Positions 17,833 through 27,444 of a stretch of 64,000 bases of DNA are shown here, piece by piece. The stretch comes from Craterilacuibacter sinensis. Lineage in GTDB: Bacteria > Pseudomonadota > Gammaproteobacteria > Burkholderiales > Chromobacteriaceae. The first letter of the stretch is position 1. Every line of letters starts with the position of its first letter. A model generated the notes under the pieces. The model had not been told where the DNA came from. It worked only from the letters and a program-made list of their open reading frames with translations, and ran no database searches. The stretch is taken from NCBI RefSeq assembly GCF_009831765.1, contig NZ_WSSB01000010.1:28759-92758 (forward strand), read 5' to 3'. The translations under genes and the position numbers were made by a program.

Positions 17833-18487
17833 TACGCGAATCCGTATGGTCTGTGGATGAGGGCGGACAGGCCGCACCGGTAAAACTGGCTAGATAATAA
17901 CGATGTTTAAGCGCAACTTGAAGATCAAGCGCGGTTAAATCGCCACTATTATCGATTACATCGTCACTTCTGGCCTTGCGTTCGCTACGCGACAGCTGCG
18001 CCGCCATAATGGCACGCACCTGTTCTTCTGTCAGTCGGCTTCTTTGCATCACCCGCGACAACTGCATTTCTTCCGGGCAATCGATGGCCAGTGTGCGCGA
18101 CAGCAGGCCAAGATAAGTGCCGGTTTCAAATAATAAGGGCACCACCAGCATCGCATACGGGCTGTGCCCGAGTGACAGCCGGCGCAGACTCTCTGCATGA
18201 ATCAGCGGATGCAGAATGCCCTCCAGCTGCGCGCGCCGGGCCGGATCGGCAAACACCAGCGCCCGCATCGCCGCCCTGTCCATACTGCCATCGGCCGCGA
18301 TCACACCAGGACCAAACCCGGCCGCAATCGCCGGCATGGCCGCACCACCGGAAGCACTCAGCGCATGCGCGACCTCGTCGGTGTCGACCACATCGACCCC
18401 CAGCGCGGCAAAACGCTGCGCCACCGCACTCTTGCCCGAGCCTATGCCACCGGTCAGCCCGATAATCGCCCGCTTACAAGCCACCAA
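17825..18487 (-). CDS. coaE: dephospho-CoA kinase
   Basis: A 220-residue kinase for the last step of coenzyme A synthesis. Walker A is GLTGGIGSGKSAVAQRF (about residues 10-26). VDTDEVAHAL, the HPLIHAE segment, VPLLFETG and the base-recognition SRVMQRSRLTEEQVRAIMAAQ follow. The start is a TTG or the next codon GTG inside the end of pilD, giving a 14-base overlap. Linkage of coaE to pilD and zapD is common in betaproteobacteria and gammaproteobacteria. Confidence 0.93.
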   Translation of the reverse strand: MVACKRAIIGLTGGIGSGKSAVAQRFAALGVDVVDTDEVAHALSASGGAAMPAIAAGFGPGVIAADGSMDRAAMRALVFADPARRAQLEGILHPLIHAESLRRLSLGHSPYAMLVVPLLFETGTYLGLLSRTLAIDCPEEMQLSRVMQRSRLTEEQVRAIMAAQLSRSERKARSDDVIDNSGDLTALDLQVALKHRYYLASFTGAACPPSSTDHTDSRSD

Positions 18488-19337
18488 GATACCACCCCAC
18501 GATAGCGGGCCCCCATATCAGCGCGATCAAGCCTGCCGCCGCCAGATAAGGGCCGAACGGCAAGGGCTGGCCGCGTCCCAGGCGCGCGGCGGCCATCATG
18601 GCGATGCCCCACAAGGCACCGACCAGACTGGACAGCAGAATAATCAGCGGCAACATCTGCCAGCCCAGCCACGCACCCAGCGCCGCCAGCAGCTTGAAGT
18701 CGCCATAACCCATGCCCTCCTTGCCGGTGACCAGCTTGAATGCCCAGTACACCGACCACAAGGACAGATAACCCGCCATCGCCCCCGCCACCACGTCGGA
18801 CAGAGGCAAGATACCGGTCAGCAAATGGAACAACAGGCCGGCCCATATCAGCGGCAGGGTGATATCGTCCGGCAGCAATTGGGTATCAGCATCGATAAAG
18901 GTCAGCGCAATCAGCGCGCCAGCCAGCAGCAAGCTCCCCGCCAGCATGACCGATGGCCCGAAGCGCCAGGCCAGCACGGCAAACAGCACACCCGTGACCA
19001 GTTCGACCAGAGGGTAACGCAGCGGAATCGGCGCCTGACAATCGGCACAGCGCCCGCGCAAAGACAGCCAGCCCAGGAGCGGAATATTGTGCCAGGGGCG
19101 AATGGCCGCACCGCACTGCGGGCAGCGCGAGCGCGGCACCATCAGATTGAAGGGCGCGCACGGGGCGATCTCTTCGCCACGCAGTTCGGCGCATTCGGCA
19201 GCCCAGCGCCGCTCAAGCATCACCGGCAGCCGTGCAATCACCACATTGAGAAAACTGCCGACAAACAGGCCAAACAGCGCGACCAGCAGAATAAAAGCCA
19301 CAGGCGGCAAAGCCAGCATCAGATCGAATAGCGCCAT
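18474..19337 (-). CDS. pilD: prepilin peptidase / N-methyltransferase PilD
   Basis: A 287-residue polytopic aspartic protease. The N-terminal GLFVGSFLNVVIARLP helix is followed by a cytoplasmic zinc motif (CPQCG and CADCQ pairs). The two catalytic Asp residues are in FIDADTQLLPD and GMGYGDFKLL. It cleaves the leader of class III prepilins and methylates the new N-terminal Phe. It would serve both the type IV pilus and the Gsp pseudopilins at the left edge, as no separate gspO is visible. It shares one base with the pilC stop. Confidence 0.95.
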   Translation of the reverse strand: MALFDLMLALPPVAFILLVALFGLFVGSFLNVVIARLPVMLERRWAAECAELRGEEIAPCAPFNLMVPRSRCPQCGAAIRPWHNIPLLGWLSLRGRCADCQAPIPLRYPLVELVTGVLFAVLAWRFGPSVMLAGSLLLAGALIALTFIDADTQLLPDDITLPLIWAGLLFHLLTGILPLSDVVAGAMAGYLSLWSVYWAFKLVTGKEGMGYGDFKLLAALGAWLGWQMLPLIILLSSLVGALWGIAMMAAARLGRGQPLPFGPYLAAAGLIALIWGPAIVGWYLGGL

Positions 19338-20560
19338 CAGCCCACCACCTGCCCCATCTTGAAGATAGGCATATACATGGCAATCACCAGGCCACCAATC
19401 AACACACCCAGCACCACCATAATCACCGGCTCCATCAAGCTGGACAGCGCAGCCACCGCGTTATCCACTTCTTCTTCGTAAAAGTCGGCCACCTTCTCCA
19501 GCATGGAGTCGAGCGAACCAGACTCCTCGCCGATGGCGGTCATCTGCATCACCATATTGGGGAACAGATCGCTTTTCTGCATGGCGTAAGTCAGGCTGGA
19601 ACCGGTACTGACCTCGGTACGGATCTGCCCGGTGGCATCGGCATACACCTGGTTGCCCGATGCCCCGCCCACCGAATCCAGCGCCTCGACCAGCGGTACA
19701 CCGGCGGTAAACAGCGTGGCCAGCGTGCGCGTCCAGCGCGCAATAGTCGCCTTTCTCACGATGTCACCGATCACCGGCAGCTTCAGCACAATGCGGTCGG
19801 CAATCTTGTGCGCCTTGGGCGAGCGCTTGAAGGCAAACATGCTGCCGAAAATCGCCCCGAACAGGCCACCGAAAATCAGCCACCACCATTCGACAAAGAA
19901 GTCGGACAGCCAGATCACGAACATGGTCGGCGCCGGCAAGTCTGCACCGAAGCTGGAGAACAGGTCTTTAAACGCCGGAATCACGTAGATCATGATCACG
20001 GCAGTAATGATAAAGGCGGTACCGATAATCGCCGTCGGGTAGATCATGGCCGACTTGATCTTGGCCTTGATCGCCAGTGTTTTTTCCTTATAAGTCGCCA
20101 GCTTGTCCAGCAGCGAATCCAGCACACCGCCGGTTTCACCCGCCGCGATCATATTGCAGAACAAGGCATCGAACTGCAGCGGATGCTTGCGAAAAGACTC
20201 GGACAGCGAGCTGCCGTTTTCCACTTCGGCGCGGATATCCAGCAGCAGCTTGGTCATGCGCGGATTGCTGTGGCCGCGTGCGGTAATATCGAATGCCTGC
20301 AACAGCGGCACACCGGCACGCATCATGGTCGATAGCTGGCGGGTAAACAGCGCCACATCCTTTTCGGTGATGCTGCTGCCCAGCTTTTGCCGTTTGCGCT
20401 TGATCTTGAGCACATTGATGCCCTGACGGCGCAGCATCATGCGGGCCACGGCTTCGGTTTCGGCGCGAATCTCGTTGCGCACCACCTTGCCGCCCTTGTC
20501 CTTCCCCTCCCATTCCCAGGCATATTGGGCGGGATTTTTCACGCTTGCAGCTTTAGCCAT
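19337..20560 (-). CDS. pilC: type IV pilus inner-membrane platform protein PilC
   Basis: A 407-residue polytopic protein with two T2SSF domains (about residues 75-200 and 280-400). It includes LFTRQLSTMMRAGVPLLQAFDI and the paired LATLFTAGVPLVEALDSVGG, plus a C-terminal VIMVVLGVLIGGLVIAMYMPIF helix. It forms the inner-membrane platform on which PilB and PilT act. The N-terminal YAWEWEGKDKGGKVVRNEIRAE is typical. It lies 55 bases after pilB. Confidence 0.95.
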   Translation of the reverse strand: MAKAASVKNPAQYAWEWEGKDKGGKVVRNEIRAETEAVARMMLRRQGINVLKIKRKRQKLGSSITEKDVALFTRQLSTMMRAGVPLLQAFDITARGHSNPRMTKLLLDIRAEVENGSSLSESFRKHPLQFDALFCNMIAAGETGGVLDSLLDKLATYKEKTLAIKAKIKSAMIYPTAIIGTAFIITAVIMIYVIPAFKDLFSSFGADLPAPTMFVIWLSDFFVEWWWLIFGGLFGAIFGSMFAFKRSPKAHKIADRIVLKLPVIGDIVRKATIARWTRTLATLFTAGVPLVEALDSVGGASGNQVYADATGQIRTEVSTGSSLTYAMQKSDLFPNMVMQMTAIGEESGSLDSMLEKVADFYEEEVDNAVAALSSLMEPVIMVVLGVLIGGLVIAMYMPIFKMGQVVG

Positions 20561-20615
20561 AATGCGATCCGTTATTGTTATTCATGTACTGCCACGTTGC
20601 CGCCGGCGGCGTGTA

Positions 20616-22322
20616 TCAATCGTTGGTCAAGGCCAGCACTTCCGTTAGCGAAGTCACGCCCTGCTTCACCTTGAGCAAGCCGGCATGGCGCAGGTCTATC
20701 ATGCCCTCCTCGCGTGCCAGATCGGCGATATCGCTGGCATTGGCGTCACGCAGGATCAAGCGGATCATCGCGTCGGTCATCGGCATCAGCTCGTACAGGC
20801 CGGTCCGGCCCTTGTAACCGCTGCCGCGACAAGTATCACAGCCAACCGGGCCATACGGCTGCCAGCTGCCGTCAAGATCGGCCTCGGTAAACCCGGCCTG
20901 CAGCAGCGCCTCGCGCGGCAACTCCACCTGCGCCTTGCATTCCTTGCACAAGCGCCGCGCCAAGCGTTGCGCCATGATCAGCAACACCGAACTGGCCACA
21001 TTAAACGGTGCCACGCCCATATTGAGCAAACGGGTCAGTGTGGCCGGCGCGTTATTGGTGTGCAGCGTGGAGAACACCATATGGCCTGTCTGCGCCGCCT
21101 TGATCGAAATATCCGCCGTTTCGAAGTCGCGAATCTCGCCCACCATGATGATGTCCGGATCTTGGCGCAAGAAGGCGCGCAAGGCGGCAGCAAAGGTCAG
21201 CCCGGCCTTTTCATTGACGTTGACCTGGTTGATCCCCGGCAGGTTGATTTCCACCGGGTCTTCCGCAGTGGAAATATTGGTATCGGTCTTGTTCAGGATA
21301 TTGAGGCAGGAATACAGCGACACCGTCTTGCCCGAGCCGGTCGGGCCGGTCACCAGCACCATGCCGTACGGACGCTCGATGGCATCCAGCAGCAGCTTTT
21401 TCTGCGCGGGCTCGAAACCCAGTTGCTCTACATCCAGCGATGCGGCCGACGCGTCCAGAATACGCATCACAATCTTTTCGCCATACAGGGTCGGCAAGGT
21501 GCTGACCCGGAAATCGATCGCCTTATGCTTGGACACCACCAGCTTGAGGCGGCCATCCTGTGGCACGCGCTTTTCCGAAATATCCAGCCGCGAAATCACC
21601 TTGATGCGCGAAGCCAGCTTGTCCTTGATCGCCAGAGGCGGGCGGGCAATTTCCTTGAGCTCGCCATCCACCCGGTAGCGGATGCGGTAGTATTTTTCAT
21701 ACGGCTCGAAATGGATGTCCGATGCCCCGCCATTCACCGCATCTATCAGCACCTTGTGCAGGAACTTCACCACCGGTGCGTCTTCCACATCCGGCAGCTT
21801 GTCGCCCATGGGCGCATCCGGGTCAACCAGCTCCATCTCGCCCAGATCTTCGCCGACCAATGCGTTCAGCGCCTGCCCCGCTTCATTTTCACCGTAACGG
21901 CCAATCAGCCTTCCCAGCTTGTCATCCTCGACCACCACCACATCGACCGTCAGCCCGGTCTTGAAGGTAATGGCGTGCAGGGTCTGGGTCATGGTCGGGT
22001 CGGATGCGCCAACAAACAGCTTGCTGCCGCGCTTGAACAGCGGCACCAGCCGGCGCTGCAGCACCAAGTCTTCGTCCAGTACACCACGCGGCATATCGTC
22101 CGGATCCATGGCCGACAGATCAAACAGGGGGAAACCAAAAGCCTGCGCGGCAAAGCTGGCCAGCTCCAGCGGCGTCATGCGCTTGCTGGCCAGCAACTGT
22201 TCGACAAAACTGCAGTTGGCCGTTTTCGCCTGCCGGTCTATTGCATCGGCATCGTGCTGCGATAATTTGCCCCGCTGCACCAGCGCCCGCCCCAAGCCGG
22301 AAAAACCCGCCGCATTATCCAT
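20616..22322 (-). CDS. pilB: type IV pilus extension ATPase PilB
   Basis: A 568-residue secretion ATPase. An N-terminal MshEN-type domain (about 1-150) is followed by the core: Walker [16 protein letters not shown], Asp box EDPVEINLPGINQV, Walker B DIIMVGEIRDFETAD and His box STLHTNNAP. The zinc Cys pairs are LCKECK and CDTCRGSGYKGRTGLYEL. It powers pilin polymerisation. First of the pilBCD-coaE-zapD-yacG set and paralogous to GspE at 2377-3831. Confidence 0.95.
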   Translation of the reverse strand: MDNAAGFSGLGRALVQRGKLSQHDADAIDRQAKTANCSFVEQLLASKRMTPLELASFAAQAFGFPLFDLSAMDPDDMPRGVLDEDLVLQRRLVPLFKRGSKLFVGASDPTMTQTLHAITFKTGLTVDVVVVEDDKLGRLIGRYGENEAGQALNALVGEDLGEMELVDPDAPMGDKLPDVEDAPVVKFLHKVLIDAVNGGASDIHFEPYEKYYRIRYRVDGELKEIARPPLAIKDKLASRIKVISRLDISEKRVPQDGRLKLVVSKHKAIDFRVSTLPTLYGEKIVMRILDASAASLDVEQLGFEPAQKKLLLDAIERPYGMVLVTGPTGSGKTVSLYSCLNILNKTDTNISTAEDPVEINLPGINQVNVNEKAGLTFAAALRAFLRQDPDIIMVGEIRDFETADISIKAAQTGHMVFSTLHTNNAPATLTRLLNMGVAPFNVASSVLLIMAQRLARRLCKECKAQVELPREALLQAGFTEADLDGSWQPYGPVGCDTCRGSGYKGRTGLYELMPMTDAMIRLILRDANASDIADLAREEGMIDLRHAGLLKVKQGVTSLTEVLALTND

Positions 22323-22382
22323 AAGCCTGCTGTCCCCTATTTTTTTAACCCCGTACCCGGCATCCCGCCGCGCAAGGAAAGA

Positions 22383-23636
22383 TCATGCCTTGCTCAGGCG
22401 CACGCGTCGTATCGCGCGCTCGCCAATCTGTAATATTTCAAATATGCAGCCATAACGCTTGCAACACGTACCGACGTCGGGAATATCCCCGTAATGCTCG
22501 ATCAGCAAACCGTTCAGCGTCTTGGGGCCGGACAGCGGCAAGGCCAGCGCAAACTGGCGGTTCAAGTCGCGCAGCGCCATGCTGGCATCCACCAGCAGCG
22601 AGCCATCGCTGGCGCGCGTGACCAGCGTTGCCTGCTCCGGCGACTGGGTGGTGAACTCGCCGACCACCACCTCGAGGATATCCTCCATCGTCACCAGCCC
22701 CATCAGCTCGCCATACTCGTCAACCACCACCCCGATGCGACGGCGGTTTTCCTGAAAGTTCTGCAACTGGGTAAACAGCGGGGTGCTGGCTGGCACGAAG
22801 TACGGCTCGCGGGCAACTTCGCGCAAGCCGTCCAGCGTCAGCCCTTCGCGCATCAGATGTAGCACTTTACGCACATGCAAAATGCCAATCAAATTTTCTA
22901 GCCCATTTTCGCATACCAGAATACGCGAATGATGGCAGGTCTGCAGCTTGACCAGCGTTTCATCCAGCAGTTCGGCCAGATCCACCGCCTCGATGTGGCG
23001 TCTTGGCACCATCACATCCTCGGCGGTGAAGCCTTCCAGCTCGAACAGGTTGACCAGCATCGAGCGGTGCTTGCTCTGGGTAAAGCGCGTCGACTCCAGC
23101 GCCAGCAGGCGCAACTCGTCAGCCGAAATCTGTCCGCTATCATGGCTGACATTCACCCGCAGCAACTTGAGTACGCCCTGCACAAACAGATTGACGAACC
23201 ACACCAGCGGATACAACAGCTTGAGCAACAGAACCAGCGGCCCGCTCACCGCGGCGGCGACCTTGAGCGCATGCGCTGCCGCCAGAATCTTGGGCGTAGC
23301 TTCAGAAAACACCAGAATGGCGAATGTCACCGCCAGTGTGGCCAGACCCAGCGCCAGCTCATTCTGGCCGACCAGGCGGAACACAATCACCGTAGACAGC
23401 GAAGCGGCGGCCGAATTGACGAAGTTGTTGCCCAGCAGAATCACGCCCAGCAATTTATCGGTCTGCGCCAGCAGGCCCAAAGCACGGCGTGCACCCTTAT
23501 TGCCAGCGGCGGCCTGCGATTTCAAACGGAAGCGGTTGGCCGCCATCATGCCGGTTTCGGACATGGAAAAAAACGCGGAAATCGCCAGCAGAATGACCAG
23601 CGTCAGAAACAGGATGGATAAGGGAATGTCGTTCAA
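22383..23636 (-). CDS. CNNM/CBS-domain HlyC/CorC-family membrane protein
   Basis: A 417-residue membrane protein. The N-terminal CNNM (DUF21) domain (about residues 5-185) has SAFFSMSETGMMAANRFRLK and GNNFVNSAAASLSTV. Two CBS modules follow at about 200-325 (VMVPRRHIEAVDL; PYFVPASTPLFTQL). A C-terminal CorC_HlyC domain contains VVDEYGELMGLVTMEDILEVVVGE. Relatives are linked to magnesium or cobalt efflux (CorB/YfjD). Transport specificity here is not shown. It lies 60 bases upstream of pilB on the same strand. Confidence 0.88.
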   Translation of the reverse strand: MNDIPLSILFLTLVILLAISAFFSMSETGMMAANRFRLKSQAAAGNKGARRALGLLAQTDKLLGVILLGNNFVNSAAASLSTVIVFRLVGQNELALGLATLAVTFAILVFSEATPKILAAAHALKVAAAVSGPLVLLLKLLYPLVWFVNLFVQGVLKLLRVNVSHDSGQISADELRLLALESTRFTQSKHRSMLVNLFELEGFTAEDVMVPRRHIEAVDLAELLDETLVKLQTCHHSRILVCENGLENLIGILHVRKVLHLMREGLTLDGLREVAREPYFVPASTPLFTQLQNFQENRRRIGVVVDEYGELMGLVTMEDILEVVVGEFTTQSPEQATLVTRASDGSLLVDASMALRDLNRQFALALPLSGPKTLNGLLIEHYGDIPDVGTCCKRYGCIFEILQIGERAIRRVRLSKA

Positions 23637-23728
23637 GGGGAATGGGCACTAAATAAGGAACAGGCTCAAATTATATGGGATGGATGGCAGCGGGTACAGC
23701 GACCAGCCCCAGGCACGCTCTCTGGCGT

Positions 23729-23758
23729 AAAAAAACCCGGCAGCGCAGCTGCCGGGTT
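23729..23758 (-). terminator. terminator of the porin gene
   Basis: CCCGGCAGC and GCTGCCGGG arms around GCA, with seven T residues after the arm on the minus strand, 25 bases past the porin stop. A strong intrinsic terminator. Confidence 0.9.
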
Positions 23759-23782
23759 GATTTCAAGCTTGTAAAGACAAGC

Positions 23783-24805
23783 TTAGAACTTGTGAACTAC
23801 GTTGAAGCTAACAGCTTTTTCGTCGCCATTCACGCCGGCATCGCTACCAGCATCAAACTTGATCTGACCATATTGCAGGCCGGCGATAGTGCGCTTGGAG
23901 AACTTGTAATCCACACCCACAATCCACTGGTCGTAACCGGAGTCGGATGCCTTATCGCCATCAATCTTCGCATCCCAGCCCTTGGCATAAGAGAACTTAG
24001 GTACAAAACGGTCAACGGTGTAGGCAACAGTCAAGCCCGCTTCGTTGGTTTTAACATCCTTATCGGCAATCGCAGCCAAGGCGGCAGCATCGGCAAAGTC
24101 ACCGGCCCACGAAGCAACACCACCTTGTGACTTGGTGTACTGGTAGGACAGGGCTGCATACAGATTGTTGGCATCAACGCCGCCTTCAATACGGAACTGC
24201 TTGCTGTCGGTACCAACTTTGGCATCTTTTTGCAGGTAATCAACACCGACGAACATATTGCTGAACGCGTAGGTGCCGCCGATGTTCCACTTGTTAGCCG
24301 AACCAGCAGCTTCGTCAAAACCGTAAGCAGCAGCGAAAGTCAGGCCGCCCAGATCCGGGCTGTCGTAGCGCACGGCATTGTTAAAACGGGTGTCATTACG
24401 ATAGAAGGTGCTGAAGCCGGCGGCCTTGCTGCCATACTCGTAGGTGTCCAGGCTTTCCAGATCCAGGTTGCCGTAGGTGCTCAGCTTACCGATACGTACC
24501 TTACCGAAATCACCAGCGAAGCCAACGAAGGAGTCGCGGGTAGCCCAGGTGTTGTTGCCATTGCTGTCGGTTCCATCGATGCTCAGCTTGGACTCAACCT
24601 GCCAGATGGCCTTCAGGCCATTACCCAGATCTTCGCTACCCTTGAAACCGATACGCGAACCGATATCGTCAACATTGGTTACAGCACCGTCATCGCCGGA
24701 TTTAACACTTTCAACACCAGCCTTGATCGCGCCATAGATGGTCACGTCAGCCATGGCGGCAGCAGGCAGCAAGGCAACAGCCAGTGCAATAATTTTCTTG
24801 TTCAT
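23783..24805 (-). CDS. Gram-negative porin (neisserial type)
   Basis: A 340-residue trimeric outer-membrane porin. The signal peptide MNKKIIALAVALLPAAAMA is cleaved before DVTIYGAIKAGVE, the usual mature N-terminus of betaproteobacterial porins. It has GSRIGFKGSEDLGNGLKAIWQVE and a C-terminal strand ending in Phe (FNVVHKF) for recognition by the Bam complex. A 16-stranded barrel is expected. It is monocistronic with its own terminator. GGAAAGAC precedes the start. Selectivity cannot be told. Confidence 0.93.
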   Translation of the reverse strand: MNKKIIALAVALLPAAAMADVTIYGAIKAGVESVKSGDDGAVTNVDDIGSRIGFKGSEDLGNGLKAIWQVESKLSIDGTDSNGNNTWATRDSFVGFAGDFGKVRIGKLSTYGNLDLESLDTYEYGSKAAGFSTFYRNDTRFNNAVRYDSPDLGGLTFAAAYGFDEAAGSANKWNIGGTYAFSNMFVGVDYLQKDAKVGTDSKQFRIEGGVDANNLYAALSYQYTKSQGGVASWAGDFADAAALAAIADKDVKTNEAGLTVAYTVDRFVPKFSYAKGWDAKIDGDKASDSGYDQWIVGVDYKFSKRTIAGLQYGQIKFDAGSDAGVNGDEKAVSFNVVHKF

Positions 24806-24837
24806 GAGTCTTTCCTTTTTCGAGGTCGGTTAACTTG

Positions 24838-24863
24838 CCTGATCCCGCTAGCGGGTCGGGCAT
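24838..24863. promoter_or_regulatory. palindrome in the porin leader
   Basis: CCCGCTAGCGGG at 24846-24857 is a perfect 12-base palindrome inside a longer imperfect dyad (GCCTGAT and GTCGGGC flanks). It lies about 40 bases upstream of the porin start and should be in its transcript leader or promoter. It could be an operator or a leader stem-loop. Confidence 0.35.
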
Positions 24864-25083
24864 ATTGTTTGCCACTGCTGTCTCGCACTGGTCATGCGCA
24901 TATACTAAGTGCCGCGTTGCTAAAAAACAAAAACACGCCACCGATGCGGCCAAAATAGAGACAATCAAACCGAAGAAAAACAGGCAAAACCAAGCCAATC
25001 AAGGCTTTATTCAATGTATCTATTTTGCAACACAGCTAAAACGCTATATAAGAAAAACACCAAAATTTCATGAAAGCCCCACC

Positions 25084-26499
25084 ATGAACCCGTCACCCGT
25101 ACTGTGCTGGCTACGCCGTGACCTGCGCCTGAGCGACCATGCGACCTTGTCCCGCGCGCAACAATGCGGCCCGGTACTGGCTGTTTTCGTATTTGATCCG
25201 GCCTTGCTGACAGGCCTGCCGGCAAACGACAAGCGCGTGGCGTTTATCTGCGCCGCACTCGATGAAATCCGCACCCGCTTGCGGGCGCTGGGTAGCGAAC
25301 TGGTGGTGAGCTATGGCGACCCGCAGCAACAGCTGCCATGCATCGCCCAAGATTGCGGTGCCCGGCAGCTGTTTTTTGCCCGCGACTACGAGCCGATGGC
25401 ACTGGCGCGTGACGCGGCGATCACGCAAATACTGGAAACACAAGGCGTGACGGTTGAGGCGGTCAAGGATCAGGTGGTTTTTGAACAGGACGAGCTACTG
25501 AGCAAGGCTGGCCAGCCCTACACCGTATTCACCCCCTACGCGCGCGCCTGGCGTGCGCAGTTGACGCCGGCAAGCTATGCCGCGTGGCCCGTAAAATTGG
25601 AAAGCCGCTATTTTGCTGCGCGCGACAGCCTGCCGGCGCAGTGGCGAGGCGATGAAAAGCCGATTGCCGTACCGGGGTTTGCAAACGCAAACCTTGCCGC
25701 GCTGACCATCCAGACCGGCGAGCGCGGCGCCCGGGCTTTGCTACAGGACTTTGCCACGCGCATCGCCCGCTATGGCGAGCTACGCGATTATCCGGCGCGC
25801 AAAGGCGTGTCTTATCTGTCGGCCCATTTACGCTTCGGGACGGTTTCGATCCGGGAACTCGTGCGTCTGGCACTGGAGGATGGCAGCGCAGGCGCGATGG
25901 TCTGGCTGAACGAGCTGATCTGGCGCGAGTTTTACCAGCAATGGCTGTGGCACTTCCCTGAGGCTGAACAGACCAGCTTCAAGCCGGCCTACCGCAATTT
26001 GGTATGGCCAGGCGAAGACAGCCATTTTGATGCATGGTGCGCAGGGCAAACCGGCTACCCGCTGGTTGATGCGGCCATGCGCCAGTTGAAACTGAGCGGC
26101 TATATGCACAACCGGCTACGCATGGTGGCGGCGAGCTTTCTGGTCAAGGATCTGTTGATAGACTGGCAACGCGGCGAGCGCTACTTTGCCAGCCAATTAC
26201 TGGACTACGATATGGCGGCCAATTGCGGCGGCTGGCAGTGGGCGGCATCGACCGGCTGCGATGCGCAGCCATGGTTCCGCATCTTCAATCCGGTAACGCA
26301 ATCACAGAAATTCGATGCTGACGGCCACTTTATCCGCCGCTACGTCCCCGAACTGGCGGTGCTGGACAACAAAGCCATCCACGCACCGTGGCTGGCCAAG
26401 ACGCTGCCAGAAACATTCCTGCTTGGCCGCGACTACCCCGCGCCCATCGTCGAGCATGCCAGCCAGCGCGAAAAAGCGCTGGCCTTGTTCGGACGCTGA
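25084..26499 (+). CDS. phrB: deoxyribodipyrimidine photolyase
   Basis: A 471-residue class I CPD photolyase. The start is the ATG at 25084 (MNPSPVLCWLRRDLRLSDH), which matches the conserved N-terminus; upstream in-frame sequence has no homology. The antenna domain is about 1-130. The FAD domain holds RLGTVSIRE-like sequence, LIWREFYQQWLWHFP, YPLVDAAMRQL, YMHNRLRMVAASFLVKDLLIDW and WQWAASTGCDAQPWFRIFNP. It repairs UV-induced pyrimidine dimers using blue light. Monocistronic; it converges with the next gene. Confidence 0.93.
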   Translation: MNPSPVLCWLRRDLRLSDHATLSRAQQCGPVLAVFVFDPALLTGLPANDKRVAFICAALDEIRTRLRALGSELVVSYGDPQQQLPCIAQDCGARQLFFARDYEPMALARDAAITQILETQGVTVEAVKDQVVFEQDELLSKAGQPYTVFTPYARAWRAQLTPASYAAWPVKLESRYFAARDSLPAQWRGDEKPIAVPGFANANLAALTIQTGERGARALLQDFATRIARYGELRDYPARKGVSYLSAHLRFGTVSIRELVRLALEDGSAGAMVWLNELIWREFYQQWLWHFPEAEQTSFKPAYRNLVWPGEDSHFDAWCAGQTGYPLVDAAMRQLKLSGYMHNRLRMVAASFLVKDLLIDWQRGERYFASQLLDYDMAANCGGWQWAASTGCDAQPWFRIFNPVTQSQKFDADGHFIRRYVPELAVLDNKAIHAPWLAKTLPETFLLGRDYPAPIVEHASQREKALALFGR

Positions 26500-26515
26500 G
26501 CACACAGGGCGCAAA

Positions 26516-27361
26516 TCAGCGCCCGAGCAGCAACTCCAGCACAATCTTGCTGCCGATATAGCCCACCAGCAGCAAACCAAAGCCGGATAGCGTCCAGCGC
26601 ACAGCCAGACGGCCACGCCAGCCGTGGCGGACACGCCCCAGCAACAAGCCGCCAAACACCAGCCAGGCGGCGCAGGCGAAGACAATCTTGTGATTGAGGG
26701 TGAAGGGCGTCGCGAACATCTGCTCGGAGAACAGGATGCCGGTCAGCAATGACACCGTCAGCAGCGCGAAGCCGACCGCAATCACCTGGAACATCATCGC
26801 CTCCAGCGACAGCAAAGGCGGCAACTGACGGGTAAAGGTCGTGGCGCGGCGCGCGTGCAAGGCCCTGTCCAGCACCAGCATCAGCATGGCCAACAGTGCG
26901 GCAATGGCAAACAGGCTGTAAGCCAGCATGGACACCAATAAATGCAGCGCAAACAAGGGATTCGCCAGTTCATAGCTTAAATGATGGCCTGGCAGCAACA
27001 ACTCGACGCCCAGCGCGACCACCGCCAGCGGCAACATCAATAGCTGCAGCCCTTCGACCCGATAGAAGAAACTGCTGGTCCAGTAGATCAGCAGCATCAG
27101 CCACACCACGGTCGACAGCGCGCGCCCCAGCCCCAAGTCCAGATGCGCGCCGGATAAAAGCGGCAACAGCACCAGCACGGCATGGGCCAGCAGCACCAGA
27201 CCCAGCACGCCGTGCTCGATGCGCGGGGCACGCGGCAAGACCGCACGGCCTTTCCAGTGCCCTATGTGGTGCCAGGACAGGGCGAAATAAGCCAGTAAAA
27301 GACATAAAGACAAAGCAAACAGGAAACCACTCATCGTCATCAGGCCGTCAATGCCGGGCAT
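26516..27361 (-). CDS. CcsA/HemX-like cytochrome c assembly family membrane protein (YpjD type)
   Basis: About 281 residues and eight hydrophobic helices. Conserved histidines occur in GHWKG-like and ANPLFALHLLVSMLAYSLFAIAALLA contexts, and NHKIVFACAAWLVFGGLLLGR closes the fold; this pattern is that of the CcsA/CcmC/HemX superfamily. The start is uncertain: the ATG at 27359-27361 has AGAGG upstream, and a second at 27338-27340 is equally in frame. Its place next to ffh, divergently, is the E. coli ypjD-ffh arrangement. Function in haem handling is suggested by family only. Confidence 0.8.
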   Translation of the reverse strand: MPGIDGLMTMSGFLFALSLCLLLAYFALSWHHIGHWKGRAVLPRAPRIEHGVLGLVLLAHAVLVLLPLLSGAHLDLGLGRALSTVVWLMLLIYWTSSFFYRVEGLQLLMLPLAVVALGVELLLPGHHLSYELANPLFALHLLVSMLAYSLFAIAALLAMLMLVLDRALHARRATTFTRQLPPLLSLEAMMFQVIAVGFALLTVSLLTGILFSEQMFATPFTLNHKIVFACAAWLVFGGLLLGRVRHGWRGRLAVRWTLSGFGLLLVGYIGSKIVLELLLGR

Positions 27362-27444
27362 GTACCCGGCCTCTTGTGTAAAATAGGCAGTTTGAAAGTC
27401 TACACCAAAGCTGCATTGCCGTTGGCAGACATGAAGGATGGCCC

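Noticed and set aside
20685..22265. 526-codon open frame opposite pilB
   Set aside because: Shadow frame of a conserved ATPase gene.
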